This document shows positions 4,986 through 7,352 of a DNA stretch of 7,352 nucleotides, in pieces. The position numbers were made by a program, and so were the translations under genes. The notes beneath the pieces were generated by a model that ran no database searches, was not told where the DNA came from, and worked only from the letters and a program-made list of their open reading frames with translations. This stretch comes from Bacteroidales bacterium UBA1195. Its GTDB lineage: Bacteria; Bacteroidota; Bacteroidia; Bacteroidales; WCHB1-69. The DNA lies in NCBI GenBank assembly GCA_002309855.1, contig DBYD01000039.1, positions 1-7,352 on the forward strand. The letters run 5' to 3'. The number at the start of each line of letters is the position of its first letter. The first letter of the stretch is position 1.

Positions 4986-6743
4986 ATGTTAAAATATTGT
5001 CTGACAGCTGTTTTTATTATGACTTTTGTGGCAGGCTCCGTGGCGCAGCGGCTTGATTCACTGCGATGGGGCGGCAGCGTGAAGGCGGACGGCTCCACCA
5101 ATTTCGGCAGGGCCGGCGACGCCTCGCTGGCGGTCCGTCTGAATTGCGAAAGCCCGAAGTGGTCCCTTTCCGCGGGACTTTCCGGCAGCCGGACACAACG
5201 TATGGTGCGGCGTGAGGTGAGCTATTCCTCCGGAAAGATGAAATACGGACACAAGGAATCCGCACTGAGCGAAAGCCGCGGCTTCGGCGAACAGGCGGAT
5301 GTGTCGTTTTACTACATTCCGCGCCCTCAGGATGTTTTCTTCATCAAGCTGAGGCAGTCCTACACAGGGACGGAGCGGCAGGATTCCACCTTCGCGCAGA
5401 AGATCGGAGCGCAGTCGGGCGAGGCGGTGGTGATTGGCGAGGGATACAACCGTGAAAAGGCGGAGCGCGAGCAGCGGCAGTACCGGTGCGAGGCACGATA
5501 CACGCACGCCTTCAACATGAACCAGAGCCTTCGTGCCGATTTCTGTTTCCAGCGGGATTTTAACCAACACACCACCGTCCGTATGCTTGAGGGGAGCCTC
5601 TATACGCCCAAGACATACCGCATCACCCCCGATTATGAGCGTCGCGTATCGGATTTCCGCATACTTTACCGTGATATCCGTTTTCTGGATGTGCCGGAAC
5701 TTGACTTCACGGCCGGGACTGATTTCTCATGGGGCATGAACAGCGACCGTTACGGCGGCGCGACGCTTGTGGATGCCCAGTGGCGCGACAGCCTGCTGCT
5801 GAAACAGCAGTATCTCTACCGTTCCGCGCTGGCGGAGCCGTATGCCAAGGCCTCATACAAATGGCGCAGCCTTGCCTTTGCCGGGGAGGAGCGGCTTCAG
5901 TTCTACCACCATCAGCTGTGGAGCAACCTCAACGGCTGGGATTGGAGCAGGAGCGACCTGTCGCTCATTTCACGGGCGGAGGTGCAATGGAGGCCCGCTG
6001 CAAAGCATCTGCTTAAGCTGGAATTTTCCCGGAACATCGCGCGTCCGGACTATCTGCAGCTTTCAGGCCTGCTGCGCTTCGGCAACAGCGAGGGGGTCTA
6101 TTATCTGGGGAATGCTGACCTGAAGCCCACCAAAACCCTCCGGACGGATCTGACCTACAATTTCCGAATCGGTGCGTGGGAATATGTTTTGCAGGGCGGT
6201 GTCAGCCGTATGCGCAATGCTGCGGAGCAGGTGCTTTACACAGGTGAGGGGCAGCTGCCGGCGACCCTGCGCGATTCCTTGAAGAATGCTGTTGTGTACA
6301 GCTGGCTGAACACTGTCTCGAAAAACAACTTCCACATGACTCTGCGGGCCAAATGGGGCTATGGCGGTTTCGGGGCGGAGGCATGGAGCGTGCTCAACTA
6401 TGATGTGAGCAGGTACGGCACCTCCGGCTCCTCGTCCGACGATTTCCATTATACATTGGGCTGTTCGGCCTTCTATTGGTTCGCCAAGGTCTGGCAGCTG
6501 AGCCTGCGCAACAGTTATGACAGCCGCCGCAAGGAGGTCTATTCCCATACAAGTGCATACCTTAGCGGCACGCTCCGGCTGAGCCGCCAGTCCCGTTCCT
6601 GGAACTGCTATGTGGAAATCCGTGAGGTGTTCGACAAGACCATACAGCGCACCACCTTCTCCGAAAATTTCGACTACTGGCGTACCGAGAACACCCGCAA
6701 CTACCGCCGTCTGCTCGCTTTCGGCCTCCAATACTCCTTTTAG
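4986..6743 (+). CDS. Outer-membrane beta-barrel protein, TonB-receptor-like barrel without plug
   Basis: This 585-residue protein has a signal peptide (MLKYCLTAVFIMTFVAGSVA, cleaved near residues 20-21) and then many amphipathic, aromatic-rich strands. It ends LLAFGLQYSF, with the terminal Phe typical of outer-membrane barrels. The C-terminal half matches the barrel style of Bacteroidetes TonB-dependent receptors (outer membrane beta-barrel family, PF14905-like): NIARPDYLQLSG (350-361), YYLGNADLKPTKT (372-384) and a last strand pair after REVFD (546-550). The usual receptor N-terminus is missing: no carboxypeptidase-like domain, no TonB box and no plug motifs between residues 21 and about 170, which already look like strands. 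It may thus be an unusual porin or a receptor relative that lost its plug. I chose ATG 4986 for the signal peptide and promoter position. It seems monocistronic; a 13-T run begins right after its TAG. Confidence 0.8.
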   Translation: MLKYCLTAVFIMTFVAGSVAQRLDSLRWGGSVKADGSTNFGRAGDASLAVRLNCESPKWSLSAGLSGSRTQRMVRREVSYSSGKMKYGHKESALSESRGFGEQADVSFYYIPRPQDVFFIKLRQSYTGTERQDSTFAQKIGAQSGEAVVIGEGYNREKAEREQRQYRCEARYTHAFNMNQSLRADFCFQRDFNQHTTVRMLEGSLYTPKTYRITPDYERRVSDFRILYRDIRFLDVPELDFTAGTDFSWGMNSDRYGGATLVDAQWRDSLLLKQQYLYRSALAEPYAKASYKWRSLAFAGEERLQFYHHQLWSNLNGWDWSRSDLSLISRAEVQWRPAAKHLLKLEFSRNIARPDYLQLSGLLRFGNSEGVYYLGNADLKPTKTLRTDLTYNFRIGAWEYVLQGGVSRMRNAAEQVLYTGEGQLPATLRDSLKNAVVYSWLNTVSKNNFHMTLRAKWGYGGFGAEAWSVLNYDVSRYGTSGSSSDDFHYTLGCSAFYWFAKVWQLSLRNSYDSRRKEVYSHTSAYLSGTLRLSRQSRSWNCYVEIREVFDKTIQRTTFSENFDYWRTENTRNYRRLLAFGLQYSF

Positions 6744-6769
6744 TTTTTTTTTTTTTGCATGTTTTTTTT
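6744..6769. other. Poly-T tracts directly after the barrel stop codon
   Basis: Thirteen T residues (6744-6756) follow the TAG stop directly, and after GCATG come eight more (6762-6769). I found no convincing GC-rich stem just before them, so they are not a standard intrinsic terminator, although T-rich ends can assist termination. Homopolymers of this length are also prone to replication slippage and sequencing error; being outside the coding frame, length change would not alter the protein. Confidence 0.6.
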
Positions 6770-6771
6770 GT

Positions 6772-6801
6772 CGGAACCATAATATACGGCAAGCGGTTCC
6801 G
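6772..6801. repeat. Inverted repeat upstream of the moxR gene
   Basis: CGGAACC (6772-6778) and GGTTCCG (6795-6801) are perfect 7-bp inverted arms separated by 16 bases. They lie 48-78 bases upstream of ATG 6850, in the spacer between the barrel gene and the ATPase gene. It could be a protein-binding operator or an RNA hairpin; with a 16-base loop and no T-run after it, it is a poor terminator. A related CGGAAACC occurs at 6821-6828. I saw no clear TAnnTTTG promoter element in this spacer. Confidence 0.5.
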
Positions 6802-6849
6802 TTATTCATGTCATCATTATCGGAAACCAAGAACTGAAATATAGCGATT

Positions 6850-7352
6850 ATGGCAGAAACAGTTGATATTAAAGAATTGAATGACCGCATACAGCGGGAG
6901 AGCGCCTTTGTCGACATCATCCAGATGGAGATGGGCAAGGTGATTGTCGGACAAAAAGGCATGGTGGAGCAGATGCTGGTTGGGCTGCTTTCCAACGGAC
7001 ACATTCTGCTGGAAGGTGTCCCCGGTCTTGCCAAAACGCTTGCCATCAAATCGTTGGCGAGTGTTATCCAGGCAAAATTCAGCCGGATACAGTTTACACC
7101 CGACCTGCTTCCGGCGGATTTGGTCGGAACGCTCATATATAGCCAGAAGCTGGAGGAGTTTCAGGTGAAGAAGGGGCCGGTGTTCGCCAATTTTATCCTG
7201 GCAGATGAGATCAACCGCGCTCCGGCGAAGGTTCAGAGCGCGCTGCTGGAGGCGATGCAGGAGCGTCAGGTGACCATCGGAGAGCAGACCTATCCGCTGC
7301 CTGAGCCCTTCTTGGTCATGGCCACCCAGAACCCGATCGAGCAGGAGGGCAC
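6850..7352 (+). CDS. MoxR-family AAA+ ATPase (N-terminal part, runs off the window)
   Basis: The first 167 residues of a MoxR-type AAA+ ATPase are present; the frame is still open at the window end. MoxR proteins are cytosolic ATPases thought to act as chaperones for assembly or metal/cofactor insertion, often encoded before DUF58 and von Willebrand factor A (Bat) genes in Bacteroidetes. Visible motifs are Walker A GVPGLAKT (56-63), the MoxR signature RIQFTPDLLPADLVG (79-93), Walker B FILADE (115-120) followed by INRAP, and the sensor-1 region MATQNP (157-162). ATG 6850 gives the usual short N-terminal helix before VIVGQ. The full protein should be about 320-330 residues. Whether the usual partner genes follow cannot be seen. 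Confidence 0.95.
   Translation, partial: MAETVDIKELNDRIQRESAFVDIIQMEMGKVIVGQKGMVEQMLVGLLSNGHILLEGVPGLAKTLAIKSLASVIQAKFSRIQFTPDLLPADLVGTLIYSQKLEEFQVKKGPVFANFILADEINRAPAKVQSALLEAMQERQVTIGEQTYPLPEPFLVMATQNPIEQEG

Noticed and set aside
6063..7136. Long minus-strand open frame (357 codons) opposite the barrel and moxR genes
   Set aside because: It spans two well-supported plus-strand genes and the intergenic spacer, has no recognisable domain, and contains the low-complexity Lys run that comes from the poly-T tracts. It is a shadow frame.
1..7352. Mobile element, CRISPR array, tRNA/rRNA or defence system
   Set aside because: I looked for transposase-like proteins, regular direct repeats, tRNA-like cloverleaf sequences and known defence domains and saw none.

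Overview
The window looks like a chromosomal segment of a Bacteroidales bacterium with fairly GC-rich coding DNA. The evidence is three matches to the Bacteroidetes -7 promoter element TAnnTTTG, AT-rich translation starts without clear Shine-Dalgarno sequences, and outer-membrane barrel proteins of Bacteroidetes type. The genus cannot be fixed from the sequence alone.

Layout from left to right. Bases 1-90 are probably the 3' end of an unidentified gene. A short possible secreted-peptide ORF (103-207) follows, then a small outer-membrane beta-barrel protein (224-769). A strong intrinsic terminator (796-833) closes this unit. The 770-1143 gap also holds a perfect 34-bp palindrome (898-931), a second imperfect hairpin (953-987) and a promoter (-7 element at 1065-1072). 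That promoter serves a CPBP-family intramembrane protease (1144-1833). The protease gene converges on a two-gene minus-strand operon: a Na+/phosphate cotransporter with a C-terminal PhoU-like domain (4821 to 3073), then a single-chain iron-sulfur L-serine ammonia-lyase (3071 to 1866). The two operon genes are separated by one base. A compact divergent promoter region (about 4822-4985) lies between this operon and a plus-strand gene for a large outer-membrane barrel (4986-6743). That protein resembles the barrel half of TonB-dependent receptors but has no plug or carboxypeptidase-like N-terminal domain. After a T-rich spacer with an inverted repeat, the window ends inside a MoxR-family AAA+ ATPase gene (6850 onward).

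The genes mostly describe ordinary envelope and metabolic functions: phosphate uptake or homeostasis, serine breakdown to pyruvate and ammonia, outer-membrane proteins, a membrane protease and a MoxR chaperone. I see no mobile element, CRISPR array, RNA gene or obvious new multi-gene system. The points most worth a second look are the plug-less barrel, the serine lyase that lacks the C-terminal cysteine ligand, the palindromic intergenic elements, and the orphan signal-like peptide at 103-207.
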